Shown: positions 35,955 through 47,700 of the stretch, piece after piece
Numbering within the stretch: position 1 is the stretch's first letter
Layout: every line of letters starts with the position of its first letter
NCBI GenBank assembly: GCA_026874595.1
Contig: CM049307.1
Location: forward strand, 45,069,678-45,133,677
Direction of reading: 5' to 3'
Origin: Sipunculus nudus
Lineage: Eukaryota > Annelida > Sipuncula > Golfingiida > Sipunculidae
Length of the DNA: 64,000 nucleotides
Notes under the pieces: model-generated
What the model was told of the DNA's origin: nothing
What the model saw: only the letters and a program-made list of their open reading frames with translations
The model's database searches: none
Position numbers and translations under genes: made by a program

Positions 35955-36890
35955 AAATAGTTGTAATATTAAAACAGTTCCATGTCAAGCGCGAGATTTT
36001 TTTCAGCTTTGCCTAGGTTTTCTGATTCAGGATGTTAAAACCCTCAAGTCTGAGCAATTTTCTTCGCAATTTCATGACATTTAGATAAGCTTCTAGATCT
36101 CCAAAACTTGTCATTTACTCTTGAATAACTCCTTGACCGAAGCGTTCCCAGTGCTTCCTTGAATGTGCATGGCTAAGAACTTTTTTTTTGGGGGGGGGGG
36201 ATGGTAGGCATGTCTGCTGGTAGATTGAATACTCCAACAGTCTTCCAGGCTCGCCAGTTCTTTTTCAGGTTATTTTCTTCAGTCAGACATGATTTGTCGG
36301 CTTGCTTATTCACATGAAACTGGCAAGTGGCGAGTAAAATTCACTTAGGTGTCATTTGATATCGATTTAACTATTATATTGTCGAAAGATATGTAACATA
36401 GACTGCGCATATTCCAATTGACGTAACGTCATACTTGATTCCACACACTTGACAGAGATGATAGTATGGGAGAAAATGGTAATCAAATAGTTTATCCTGT
36501 TCCTTAGCCTCGAAGAATTTTACAAAGGTGACATTGACGCCAAATCTCAGAGAAATATTGTCCGCTTCTCTTCGAAATTGCTTATTTATTCTTCTGGCCA
36601 TATCCTCATATTTAGGTATAAGGTCAATTTGGTCTTGTGAATTCGTCAATATATGCCAACCGTCATATGGATGACGAACTGTTATAACTTTGAGATGATC
36701 CTTTATGATTCTTTTCTTGCTTGTGTAGCTCTTTAGTAGTTTAGCTTTATTATATCCAAAAGGGTGACTGCGCCGTCGGTATATTGCACAAGAATAAGTT
36801 CTTTTTGTCATCAACACGAACTGTGATGTTACTCCACGGATGTTTAATGAAATAGCAGTTGTTTCTCACTTTGCACCCTAACCAATCGCT
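35955..36890 (-). pseudogene. Sulfotransferase pseudogene (terminal exon, array copy)
   Basis: The minus strand follows the catalytic exon from end to end. One central frame, 36374-36817, survives with ITVRHPYDGW, NVTFVKF, FLPYYHLCQVCGIKYDV and part of the 5' region. The phosphosulfate loop itself is deleted (the frame reads CAIYRRRSHPF where PKAGS would be), and the 3'-phosphate motif has lost its RLWSGY part. In the C-terminal third, a G run at 36190-36200 and several stops break the frame. ELF and other end motifs are still visible near 35975. It is inactive. A damaged membrane exon lies at 37404-37585. Confidence 0.9.
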
Positions 36891-37085
36891 TTGCAATTAG
36901 GAATATTCTGCAACAACAATAAACCAACTTCTAATCAATGTAGACGAATAGACATGTAACTTTTCGGTCGCTTACTGTGCTGCTCGGTCTTATGATTAGA
37001 AATATCATGTAACGTAAGTAAGCAAACATTTAATCGCTGTAGACGTAATGCAATAAAATGTAATTTCTCAATCAGATCCTTTCAA
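36890..37085. repeat. Tandem repeat beside pseudogene, same type as 17.03-17.33 kb
   Basis: About two degenerate units with ATTAGGAATATTC or ATTAGAAATATC and AATCAATGTAGACGAATA. They are shared with the other pseudogene copy and located at the same place relative to the catalytic exon, in what would be intron 2. Confidence 0.65.
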
Positions 37086-37403
37086 ATGTTTAGCAGCATC
37101 AAGCTTCTATAATTCAAAGCGTAAAGGTTTAATATTTCAATGATATAATATTTTAAAGATTAGTCAAATACTACCGGGGGTCATATTTAAACATGAAGAA
37201 TACAGTGCTATATACATAGGCAGAATATTGTCTACATCTTTGCTCGGTTGGTCCTACTGAGGCAATGCCATAAACAATCATATATGTTAGTTGTATATTG
37301 TTTTGAAGCACTCCATGAAAAACAAAATATGTCAATCTCTGTAGAAAGAAGATTATAATATTGAAATGAATAAACCCATTGTAATTTCAAATAAGTCAAC
37401 TAC

Positions 37404-37585
37404 CTGTGTCCGGAAATTTTCAATTTTGCCAAGACGGTCTGTTCCTGCCATCCTGGATATCTCCAAAAAGCTTTACTTAAAGTAGGAACACCAGAGAAGA
37501 GGATCGCAGATAGCGCTGACCATCAGTATTTTGAAAGTATATGAGCAGAATGTAGGCGACGTGATCGTTAATTGAGCGCCGTACC
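37404..37585 (-). pseudogene. Relic membrane-anchor exon of the 36 kb pseudogene
   Basis: Bounded by a GTTTCAG acceptor and a CACAG|GTAG donor on the minus strand. The hydrophobic segment is still readable (KILMVSAICDPLLWCSYF), followed immediately by an in-frame TAA. It is longer than the 146- or 158-nt exons of the intact genes. A nearby ATG GCA TAG|GTAAC at 37679-37687 may be the ruined start exon (one base short), but this is a weak match. Confidence 0.6.
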
Positions 37586-37689
37586 CTGAAACGTATTCAT
37601 ACTGTCTTACAAAAACATCACTTGTCCTCAAGCAATACTCTGGTACAATAACCAGTGGCCACGTCTAACGAACGTTACCTATGCCATTT

Positions 37690-38080
37690 TATATAACTGT
37701 GTATTTATATAATTTCGTGGGCTTACAATTTTCACCGAGAGCATTTCGTTGGATAAAAATGTTTGTTATTCTATCTTAAGGTGCTTATAATATAGTGCAA
37801 AGGCACAAGGCATAATCTCCAATATTTACATCCAACATATTCTTTGAAATACCATAGGCCTGTACTTTAAGTATCAGACTAATGACTCATCTGCAGTATT
37901 ATTTATGCGAGCACTCACATCAACGCCGATACTGTTTCTAGTTCGGGGAAGAATTCTACAGTTCTAGATCCAGATGGGTATATAGGCTTTAATTTTCACA
38001 GTTTACTCATAATTCTATGATATTTCAGTCAAATATTGGTGGACTTAAATTAAAATGGGCACAGAGGTGTGTGTAAGCTA
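37690..38080. other. No gene recognised
   Basis: AT-rich DNA between the relic exons and the next repeat. No conserved frame or repeat match was noticed. Confidence 0.5.
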
Positions 38081-38084
38081 GAGG

Positions 38085-39480
38085 CTTTCGCGGGCCGGAT
38101 TTTAGAGCCTGCAACCGCCCCGCAAAACAAACCTTCAGTCCGCACCCGCCCCGCCCCGCCTCGCAGTTGTAGAACCCCACCCTGCACCTATAAAGAATAA
38201 ATTGACCCGCAGCCGCCCCGCATATTTAGCTTTCAGCCCGCACCCGCCCAATCCCACATTTACCAAAAGTCAGCCCGCATTCAACCCGCAAATAAACATA
38301 AGGGACAACCAAAAAGGTAGCCAACAATAAAAATATAATTTATTTTCAGATATTAATAATTAATGTCCATCTGAGTACATAGCGCGTTATCATGTTTAGT
38401 TGATCGTAGGAAATTTTCCAGTTTTTTCTCAGGTAAGGACGAGTGTCATAGAATTACCATTCATTTTTTTATTTATTTTAAAGAATTACCACTTACCAAA
38501 ATACAATTATTTACCGCCATATCACTGGAAATGTCAGTAACTGAGACACACTAATCAAATATTGCCATTGTGTCTCCTTAAATATTTTAAGTAATTATAA
38601 ATTCAACAAATTCAGATATTTAGCTAACAAAAAAATTGCAGTTTAAACATATTTACCTTGCATATACTGCTATACGGAAACATAAAATAAAATCTAAGCA
38701 TTAAACAATCAATTTCTATAAAGTTTGTATGCCTAGAGTTACACTACTCAACACTAGCTGCAGTAGCTAGAGGACAGTACGTACTTCCTCACCACAGTTC
38801 GCATCTTTTATTTGACAAAGAGCTTAATCCTGTCCAGCAATCATCAGCTAATTAGCTGAAAGGGGATAGGTATGGAACTACAGAGGGAGTCAGCTCTATG
38901 TCATGGTTGTGTACACAAAGATAGATATCAAATGAGCCCCATGCCCGTTATCTCATCTGCTTTGTTAATGCAGTCCTCTAGCCAGTGCTCATTGGCTCAT
39001 CCATGTTTAGCACAACTCAGTCTTTGCTGATAGTTATGTTAATATAAGCTATATCTAGCTGATGACAAAACCAGATGCACCCCTGCTGTGAGTATTATAA
39101 CATCACAGGCATAATCCTGGTGCTCTACCCTCAGCCATGTTACGTAATATCTGAGACTGGCCTCAAGTATAAGCATACAGTGCTGAACAGTCTATAGTTA
39201 TGCAACGCTATTTCAAGGTACATTTGTGCAATATTCTTAAATGTGGTCTCTGCAAAGATGAATCTGTGTCAAATCTCAGGAAATTTATATTTCACAAGTG
39301 CAGTATATAGAATTTAAGAAAATTGAACAACTGAAGGAACATAAACAGACCTGCAGTGTTTCACATTTAAGTAAATGTGACCATCTTCTCGCTATATAAA
39401 CATGTTTTCGGCCAGCAGAAACCCGCACTAAAATATAACGTAAACCGCCCCGCCCCGCTTATCCCATCTTTTAGCCCTTT
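38085..39480. mobile_element. Probable non-autonomous DNA element with CCGCCCCGC-rich ends
   Basis: A sharp compositional island: the AT-rich region is bounded by a GC-rich start (GGGCCGGATTTTAGAG, then repeated CCGCCCCGC) and a GC-rich end (CCGCCCCGCCCCGC, TTATCCCATC, TTTTAGCCC). The outermost ends are loosely inverted (GGGCCGG...TTTTAG versus CTAAAAGATGGG read inward), reminiscent of hAT elements. I could not find a clean target-site duplication, so the borders are approximate. No transposase frame is present. Confidence 0.45.
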
Positions 39481-39599
39481 GAAAGAATGCGAACAAGCAA
39501 GCGCTACGATATGTATAAAATACAATTTTAAGCCAAAAATTTTAAGCAGGGATATGGCCGGCATTTCTATATTCGACTGGTAGGGTTTCAGAGTTTGGA

Positions 39600-40590
39600 C
39601 AAAAAAACGGAGAAGGCACAGGACAAGATGATAGACAAGGTCTTTAAATGGTCTCTACGGAGTCGGTATATCACGATTGTAAACTGTACAATGCCGTGGA
39701 TAGCTCTAAACACGATGATACGTAGCTATAACTAGGAATCGGTGTAATAGGAAGAGATCAAGTTATCTGAGGAGTTACGTGACCCTTTATGAAAATCACT
39801 GTGAACGTAATAAGCCGGGCTATAAATGTTGAAGCTGAACATTACTACCACTGAAAAAGTTGTTAGCTCAGATAAATTTGCAGTTGACTGAACCGTGAAC
39901 TAAAGTTACCAATATTGCTGGATTAAACTAATTTTGAATGCGGCCAAGGTTTCTATGGGATCGTCTGTTTCATCAAGCTCCTATTTATCGGCTCACAGAG
40001 TACCACACAAAGCACAGGAAAAAAGTAAATATAAACTTGATATGTTAAGACAAAAGACTGTATTTTACACTCTACTCAAACATACGCGCATCGCTTAATA
40101 TCAATATAAAAGAGTTTTTCTTAAGGATAAATTCAACGGAAATTAAGGTACGTACATGTAATTCAGGGCCACAAATTAAGGGTAAAACGAAGTGCGTCAA
40201 AGGAAACTCTGGTTGGTTTGAATCCTCAGATAGCAGGTAGATTAAGGAGAAAATGAGTGATTATTATCAGCCAAATGTATATTCTCCTGACGTTTCGAAG
40301 AGTGCTGATATATTGGTCCCTTCTTAGAAGAGCCATATATGAAAACCTTTAAACAGAAAAAAAAAGTTCTATAAAAATATAAAACCTTTTGCGTTACATA
40401 ATGCAACCTTAGTGGACCATGGCTTTGTTTCTTGCATCATACCACTTTATTAAACATGTCATTAACTCTGAAATTTCTCAAATCTGAACAATGACTTAGT
40501 ATACTGGAATGTCCTACCACCAGGCCATGCTGTAGTTTAAGCATATCTTCATATATTTTTTTTTAATTTTGCTCATGTTTAATGGTTTTG
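39600..40590. repeat. 3' flank of gene 3, duplicated near 14.2-14.9 and 50.3-50.75 kb
   Basis: 39625-40150 matches 14230-14870. The part with GCTGATATATTGGTCCCTTCT near 40300 matches 50510, and GACCATRGCTT...CTTGCATCATACCACTTT near 40415 matches 50670. No coding content is seen. Confidence 0.7.
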
Positions 40591-40591
40591 C

Positions 40592-41784
40592 TCATTCATG
40601 ATACTTCTTATATCCAAACAGTTCCATGTCAAACGCGAGGATCTTTTCTAATCTTTCTTTGGTGTCCTTGCTCAGGCTGTTGAAAGCCTTGAGTTTGAGT
40701 GATTTTCTCCGAGATTTCATGATATTTAAGTATGTTTCAAGATCTCCAACACTTGTCAATTGTTCATTAATTACACTATGACAGAAGCGCTCCCAATGTT
40801 GCTTTGTATGCAGATGGTCTAGAACGTCTGAGGGCAGAGCAGGCAAGTCCGCTGAGGGATCAATTACACCAGCAGTCTTCCACGCTCGCCAAAGTCTTTC
40901 CCGAGTAATATCTGGAGTAAGACAGGTGTTGTTGGCCTCCTTATTCACACGAAACTGACAAATAGCAAAGAAAATCCATTTACTTTTCAAAGTGTCATTT
41001 GATAAAGGTTCAACTTTTATTTTTGTTGATAGGTATGCGAAATCTGTGGTGGCCGTCTCCAGTTTAACAATAACGTCATATTTGATTCCACAGACGTCAC
41101 ACATATAATAGTATGGCATTAAATGAGGATCATTTAGTTTGCCATGTTCCACCGCATTCGTAAAATACTGCAGAAATTCTTCAAACGTCATATTGTGACC
41201 ACAGCTAAGGGAAAAACTATCTGCGTTTTCTCGATACTGCGATATTATTTTTTTAGCCATGTTCTCATATCGGGAATCTGGTCTTGTAAATTTGTCAATG
41301 TATGCTGACCATAGCCTGTCATATGGGTGACGAACTGATACAACTTTGAGATAATTCTTCATGATTGAATCTCGTTTTTCACTTGAATAACTCCGTAATG
41401 CGGGAGCATTCATGTCCACAACAGTTCTTCTCCAAAAGTTGCATCCCGCTTTTGGAATGTAGCAAAACAGTACATTTTTTGCCTCATCAACGACATTCGT
41501 ATTGTTTCCCCATGGAAGTTTAACAGTGTAGTAATTCATTCTTGTTTTGCATACATCTTGCAGCCTGGTGAGCCGCTTTCTGTGTAGCTCATCGTTTTCA
41601 TGAGAAATTCCCTGCATTGAGAATACCATGTTTAATTATTTTAAACAAACTGAAATGTAATCCCTTGCATGTTCACACAATTTACAGCAGAATATGCAAA
41701 TCAAAAAATTATTTTATGATATTATATTTTTCGGACTTATTTATTATTCTTTATCGTACTTAAATGCCGTTAAGGTTTAATCAT

Positions 41785-41843
<59 letters not shown>

Positions 41844-44529
41844 CATGTGAGTTATTGGCAAACAAAATTCATGTAATTGTTTATTTAAGTGTACTTTTCA
41901 ACTTATATTTCGATTCTGGAAGACTCATTTCTTGATAGGACAGCCTCATGGCCTCTTTCATGCTTGCTTTCCTGTTGGGGGACTGGGGACTGGTATCCAA
42001 ACATCCCAAGGTATATGTCGGTTAAAACGTTTGTTGAATTGTTAAAATATACTCAAATTAATTACCTTTTGCAAAATATTTTCAATTTCACTTTTATGTG
42101 GTTTAACTGTCTCTCTTGAGGTATAGTAGGAAATCAAAACAATAGAAGATAAAATCGGGATGACCATCAATATAGTGGAACATGATCGGAATGTCAGTAA
42201 CCTTACGTGTCCTGAAATAAATCCATCAAATATTACACAGAATTCACAGTTATTATCATCATGACAATAAAAATTAGATATGAACTATATTGTTCCACGT
42301 GTCAGAAAATTTCCTTTCGCTTAAATTCCTTGTCTTTTTTTATCTCCCTGAGCATTTTCAACGTTTATAAACTGTTGGTTTTCGGATGAAATGGGACGAC
42401 AGGAATTATTATTTTAAAAAAAAAAGAATGGTAGCTATTAGCTTATTACATTACTTTATATACTATGCCAATATTTCATGACTAATTTTTAATCAGCTAC
42501 AGTCTTGAGTTTCTGTTTGAAGGTGTATTTATATAACATAACTCGATTGACACCAAATGTCACGGATATTCATGAGACACGAATTAAACGAAATTAAGAG
42601 GCAAATAGTCAATTCCATAGCCACATTTCAAAATATTTCCTCAAGTAATGTTTGATGTACACTGAACCATCTTCCAATTACCCGAAACATGTTGCTATAT
42701 TCCAGTGAGGTATAAAAGGACATAAATGTTGTCATTCTCACGTACTCTTCTTTGTATCCAATCCAAACACTCGGTGTTAGCTATTACAGCCAGTCTGAAT
42801 TTAATGGGGGGGGGGTGCAGAGAATCGACTGGTCGATTTTTTGCACATTCCCCGCGTCTACACATTTTTTTATTCGGCTGGTGGTTTGTGGTACAAGGAC
42901 TCCTCGACCGTGTATCAAAATCTCCTTGGATAAAATCTACGTGTAGTAAACGGTTAATGGAATTCAAGTTATCAATGCATATGTGTCTGCAAGACAAACG
43001 AGGTTTCGTAAAGTTATGCCTGTGTGAATGGACTCCTCAATTTCTTTTTTCTTCAGTGACTGGCTGAATCCTTGAAATACAGTTTCTTCACCGTCGGCGG
43101 CTATGTTTTTACCACCGGCAGCCATTTTTACTTGACTTTATTTGACTGGTACACATCAGGGTGTATGGGCGGACTCCTCGAAAAAAAGAACCAGTCCAAT
43201 ACGGTATATTTTCATGTCAATGATATCTCAGAAAGTAAGTTTTGTTAAGAGAAAGTGAAGGTACAAATATGTTAGAGGAATGTCCTTAGACGGAAAACTT
43301 TTAGTTTTGAAGCGGATTTGGTGAAACAAAGGTTTTGCTGGAGACATCCGCTCCCCGTGTGCATTCTATTCCCCTTTTAAAGAATAGCTTTGAATAGCTT
43401 CTCAGTCTTCAGAAGAATAGCCATGCTTCCAGCGGCAATACATTAAGAGTGTAGATTAAACCGTATATCTACCCTTTAAGCTATAGTTCATATAACTACA
43501 TAATGAGGTATTCTACTGTCAATTTTACAAATATGCACTGTAGTAAATGCAAAATAGTGAGATATATCCAGGGTAGACAACCTCATACAAAATATATACT
43601 TCTTCCTGGCCGTCCAGGTCACTGGGGTAACGGCTTTAATTCGTCAGGAATACGCCCACCGTCATTTCACAGGTTTTTTATTCTTTTTCTATCACATTAA
43701 TACTGAAATTTTATCGATGTTCTTTCATTGAACAGGGGTAGATATTTATTTGAACAATTTTTTTTCCGATAGGGAGTTGCAGGATGAGATACTTCTGTTT
43801 TGTAAAAGCAATCGCCAGAGCCGAAGAAAGAGGGTCCCAGACGAACAGTGATTTCGTGGCCAATGCAGACTCGAACACTTGAGGTCATGGCACGAAAACG
43901 AAAAATGCAGAGGAGACTGGTACGACTCAGTGACATCAGGTTGAATCAGAAACACAATGCAAACTATACTAAGGGGTGCACCCTCTCCTTCAATATAAGC
44001 TATGCTTAAATCTTCTCAGGGGCAGATTTTGAAGTTTGGCAGTTGAGACAAGTATAGTCCAGACAGTCCCAAGACCAAAACTAGAAGAGGGTTGTTTTGA
44101 GATGAATCGGCCATGAGCGGAAGGATGCAGACAGAAAGTGTCAATATGTTAAGCTTCTTGAAGGAACAAGAGACTGCAGCCCGCTTAAACTTCTCTAAAA
44201 GCCAGTCAGTTGATTTTCAAAGCAGAACTTAAGTCTATGCTATATGTGTATATCACAATAAATGTGAAATATGTAAATACGTAAAAATACGTGTACGCCT
44301 GGGCTTGACAGGAACATGAGTAGTATTAAGCGTAGAATTTGGGCTTTCTGAATCAAAACGATTAAATAATGAATCTCCTAGTGTGACCAATTCATATTCA
44401 TATACTTAGATGGCAAGAACAAGACCAGGACCAGACCTTAATCGCTCACAGCAACATCATACTTAATAACAATATTGTATAAAACTAACATGCAACCTCC
44501 ATCCAAACTGGAGCCTTACCATAACCCAT
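40592..44529 (-). CDS. Carbohydrate sulfotransferase, CHST8-14-like (array gene 3, complete)
   Basis: Predicted 391-residue Golgi type II sulfotransferase in three exons. Coding exon 1 is 44520-44529 (ATG GGT TAT G, donor GTAAGG). Exon 2 is 42066-42211 (146 nt; acceptor TATTTCAG, donor AAAAG|GTAAT), giving HVRLLTFRSCS and then the anchor TILMVIPILSSIVLISYY. Exon 3 is 40592-41611, after the acceptor TCTCAATGCAG. Phases 1 and 0 match genes 1 and 2. Exon 3 has the 5'-loop IPKAGCNFWRR, closer to vertebrate CHST loops than the PKAGST of genes 1 and 2, then VRHPYDRLWSAYIDKF, MCDVCGIKYDV and the end DMELFGY. It is a distinct subfamily from genes 1 and 2, and the parent type of the 9.5 kb and 50.9 kb pseudogenes. 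Intron 1 is long (2.3 kb) and holds repeats. A second intact start exon at 47105-47114 could act as an alternative first exon. Confidence 0.93.
41788..41841. repeat. (TA)n microsatellite in intron 2 of gene 3
   Basis: About 54 bp of uninterrupted AT dinucleotides between the membrane and catalytic exons. Confidence 0.95.
42815..43195. repeat. Insertion in intron 1 of gene 3, absent from block A
   Basis: Between the shared stretches near 42780 and 43220 (11190 and 11260 in block A), gene 3 has about 380 extra bases. These start at a G run (about 42807) and contain three copies of GGACTCCTC (near 42897, 43030 and 43171). One plus frame (42726-43067) crosses the boundary, which argues against it being a real gene. 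The nature of the insertion is unknown. Confidence 0.45.
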
Positions 44530-45180
44530 CTTGTCTGCTTTTGCTTAGGTCAGTACTGAGCGTTCCACCAGGAAACATATGTTCGGGTATAGAAATTGTA
44601 AACAGATGTTATCTATCTTCATAACATTAATTTGATATACTCCGTTCATAACTATACACTGACTCATCGCTCCCTCATTCTCCAAAGGTGTCCTCATATC
44701 ATTAAAACCAACATATACATTTCCCTTCATTGCTTGAACGAATGATGCAGCACTAGGGCTCGAAATCAGCCTCGGGACAACTGAAATTGAGTTTGAATGA
44801 AGTCCAGCAAAATTGCTCAGTGACTACCCCTTGTCTGGTATATGTTTTGCAGCGTCTGATCCAGAACTCGTTTTCGGGAAAATTACGCAAATATTTTATT
44901 TTATAGAATGATTGCGTCATGTATAGTTAATTCTCATGTTATAGATTCTTCGTAAACTTAGAATTTGCAAAATAGTAAAATGTGTACATAGTTGTGATAT
45001 TTTTATTTTTTAAAATATACTACAGAAAAAATCAGCAAGGTTATTTAATAAAAAAAATGCATTTTTTAAATCCCTTTGGAAACCAGAAAATTTTCTGTCT
45101 TGACGGGAACTGCTTGTCCTGTTACATTGTACATCTTGTACACATTGTTAAGCTTTGTCAGTTTTGAGCCCTGGCGAAAA
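43200..45180. repeat. Array block B (intron 1 and upstream region of gene 3)
   Basis: It matches block A at 11250-13150 and block C at 46260-47700. Shared landmarks are CATCCGCTCCCCGTGTGCATT (43344, 11405), GTCACTGGGGTAAC (43618), GTGGCCAATGCAGACTCGAAC (43856), the start exon (44520) and the GCAGCRTCTGATC / TCGGGAAAAT stretch near 44850. Frames of 60-80 codons here are not conserved across the blocks. Confidence 0.75.
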
Positions 45181-46250
45181 CCTAAACCAATTGACATATT
45201 TTATGAGTACTTATCTTAGTAATATTGTAATTTTGTTACATATTTTAATTTTTTCTAATTTTGCTATAAATATTAATGAACAAACTGAAAAACTTGGATA
45301 AAGACTTGTATTTAGATCAATTTGATATGATAAACTGCATCCTTTCCTATAATTAATCTATTTCATAAAATAACTTATAGTAAATAACAATTTTATTTAA
45401 TTATTTTTTCATTATTAACATTGATATAAAAATAACCAAAGGTCACTACATGGTGTCATTTGTAATACCTTTTGACCCATCCGAACAAGATCAACACAAC
45501 ATCAGTGATGGCAAGGTAAATCCATGTTTTTCATTGATTATAAATTTAATTTCCATTAATTTTTCTTACTTGAGGTTGTTATTTTAAACCAATAAAATTT
45601 TATTTCATTATTTTTTATCGTTATGTTGTTGGACAGAACACCTACTAGAGCAGGGTTTTCCACCAACTTGGACCAGCTCTTTGTGGCCATCCAAGAGCTG
45701 TCTGACTGCCCAGTATGCCCTGCTTCAAGCGTGTATAATTAGCCTAAAAAGTCAACAAGCTTTAACATTTTTCTCATCTTAAGTGGATAAATATCTTTTG
45801 TGATTTTATACGAAATGCATTTTTGGGGCCCATAACTTCAAGAAAATAACTTATACTGACCTAGTTTCTGGTATGTACATAGAAAATATATAGAGGAACA
45901 TTTTTATTAAATATGATCAAAAACAGATCAGTGAATTTGATATCAGTTAGTCTTATAGGGTGACAATGGTCTTTTAGGGAAAATGAGGTTTTCCTTAATT
46001 TCTCTAAGGAATGAAGTCGTAATGACCCAATTTATGGTATTGCAGGTATTTTGGGGACATTTAACTGTACGCCGAAATTCGGATTCGTAGGTCAAACGGT
46101 TTTAAACGTGTCAGTTTATGGTCAATATTTCTACCATAATTGGTAATGATTTCATTAAAGGTTTGAAATATAAACATAAATCTTATTTAAGTATAATTTT
46201 CCAAAGAATTCCATAGAATATTCAATTTGCCTTGCTCCAGTGAATCCTTG
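45181..46250. other. No gene recognised
   Basis: Very AT-rich. A short GC-richer patch near 45640-45720 (ACCAGCTCTTTGTGGCCATCC) stands out but has no identified partner in the window. Confidence 0.45.
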
Positions 46251-47700
46251 AATATGATCTGAAGGCTTTACTGCGTATAGCCTGTGCAATGACATCAGAA
46301 GGCAATACATCAAGGGTTTAGATTAAACTTCTACCCCATACAATGAGGCATTCTAAAGTTATTTATATTTATACATTGTTGGAAATGCACTAAACTGCCG
46401 TTTAACCATATATTTATATGACTTTTCTTGTTCTCCAGATTGGCAGCTGTAGGATGAGATACATCTGCTATGTAAAAGCATGCGCCAGAGTCGCGGCAAG
46501 ACGGCCGCAGACGATCAGTGATTTCGTGCCAAATGCAAGCTCGTGCTCTTCGTGTCATGGTAGGGAGTTCGAAAATGCAGACAGGACTGGTGCAACTCAG
46601 TGACGTCAGGTTAAATCAGCAAAACAATGCAAACTATACTAAAGGGAGCCTTCAGAAATGCTATAACCTTATGCATAGGCAGGTTTTGAAGTTTGAGAGT
46701 TGAGATATTTAGTCCAGACAGTCCCACAATTACAACCGGAATAGATTTTTTTATAAAAACGATCACTAGCGGAAGGGTGCTGACCGATGGTTTTTAATGT
46801 GTTATGCTCGCTTTAAATTCGCTATAAGCCAGTCGCTTTATTTCAGATCAGAATTTCAGATTCTGTGCTATGTGTTTATATCAAAATAAATGTTAAATGC
46901 GTCGATGGTTCATATTGGAAATACCTGTTCACCGGGCGCGCCAGGAACATGAGTATTTTGAGGCACAGAAACGGGGCTTTTAGAATGAAAAGGTAAATCT
47001 CCCAGTTAGTAAACTCTCTAAACTTATATTAATGATTCTCCTTGTAAAACCAGAAACAACATTAATTTCGTAAAGATGCAACCTCTTCCGAAGTGAAGCC
47101 TTACCATAACCCATCTTGTCTTCTTGTGCCAGATGTCAAAACTTAACTATCCACCAGGAAACATACTGTTCAGGTGTGGGAGTTATAAACAGATGTTATC
47201 TTCCTGTGCGAAATTAATTTTATTTACTTCGATTACAAATAGACACATTGCTATCTCTCTCTCATTCTAGAAATGTGTGCTCCTATTATCGAAATAAACA
47301 CGTAGATCTCCCTTTATTGCTCGAATAAATGATGTAGCACTAGGGTTCGAAATCAGCATCAGAACAACTTAACGACTGTCCCTTGTCCGGTATATGTTTT
47401 GCAGGGTCTGTTCAAGATCTCATTTTCGAGAGAATCAAGCAAATACTGTATTTGCTCCGAAATTAAATAATGATTCCGTCATATAAAGTTAATTCTTATG
47501 TGACAAATTCTTCGTGAACATAAAATTTACAAAATAGTAAAACGTGAATATAGTTGTGAAATATATGTTTTCAAACATACTACTGAAGGCAGCTAGTGTG
47601 TCTCAATAACAGTATTACGATTTTGTGAAGTCCTTTCAAGATCCGTAAATTTTCTGTCTTGAAGCGAACCTAAACTCCTGAAAACAAAACTATTGTCAAT
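46251..47700. repeat. Array block C: third copy of the upstream block
   Basis: Aligned with blocks A and B: GGCAATACATCAAGGGTTTAG near 46300, GATGAGATACATCTGCT near 46454, CGGCCGCAGACGATCAGTGATTTCGTG near 46500, the start exon at 47105, and CAGGGTCTGTTCAAGATCTCATTTTCG near 47402. No membrane exon or catalytic exon lies between this block and gene 3's own start exon, so it is a partial duplication. Confidence 0.75.
47105..47114 (-). other. Start-exon copy (coding part), intact, block C
   Basis: On the minus strand it reads ATG GGT TAT G with the donor GTAAGG, the same codons and phase as the gene 3 start exon, preceded by AAGAAGACAAG. It lies 2.6 kb upstream of gene 3's nearer start exon. It could be an alternative first exon of gene 3 with its own promoter, or a dead copy. 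Confidence 0.6.

Noticed and set aside
37679-37687. ATG GCA TAG before a GT as a start exon of the 36 kb pseudogene
   Set aside because: Only a weak match: one base short, and only about 93 nt from the anchor exon against 545 nt or more in intact genes. It is mentioned but not listed as a feature.
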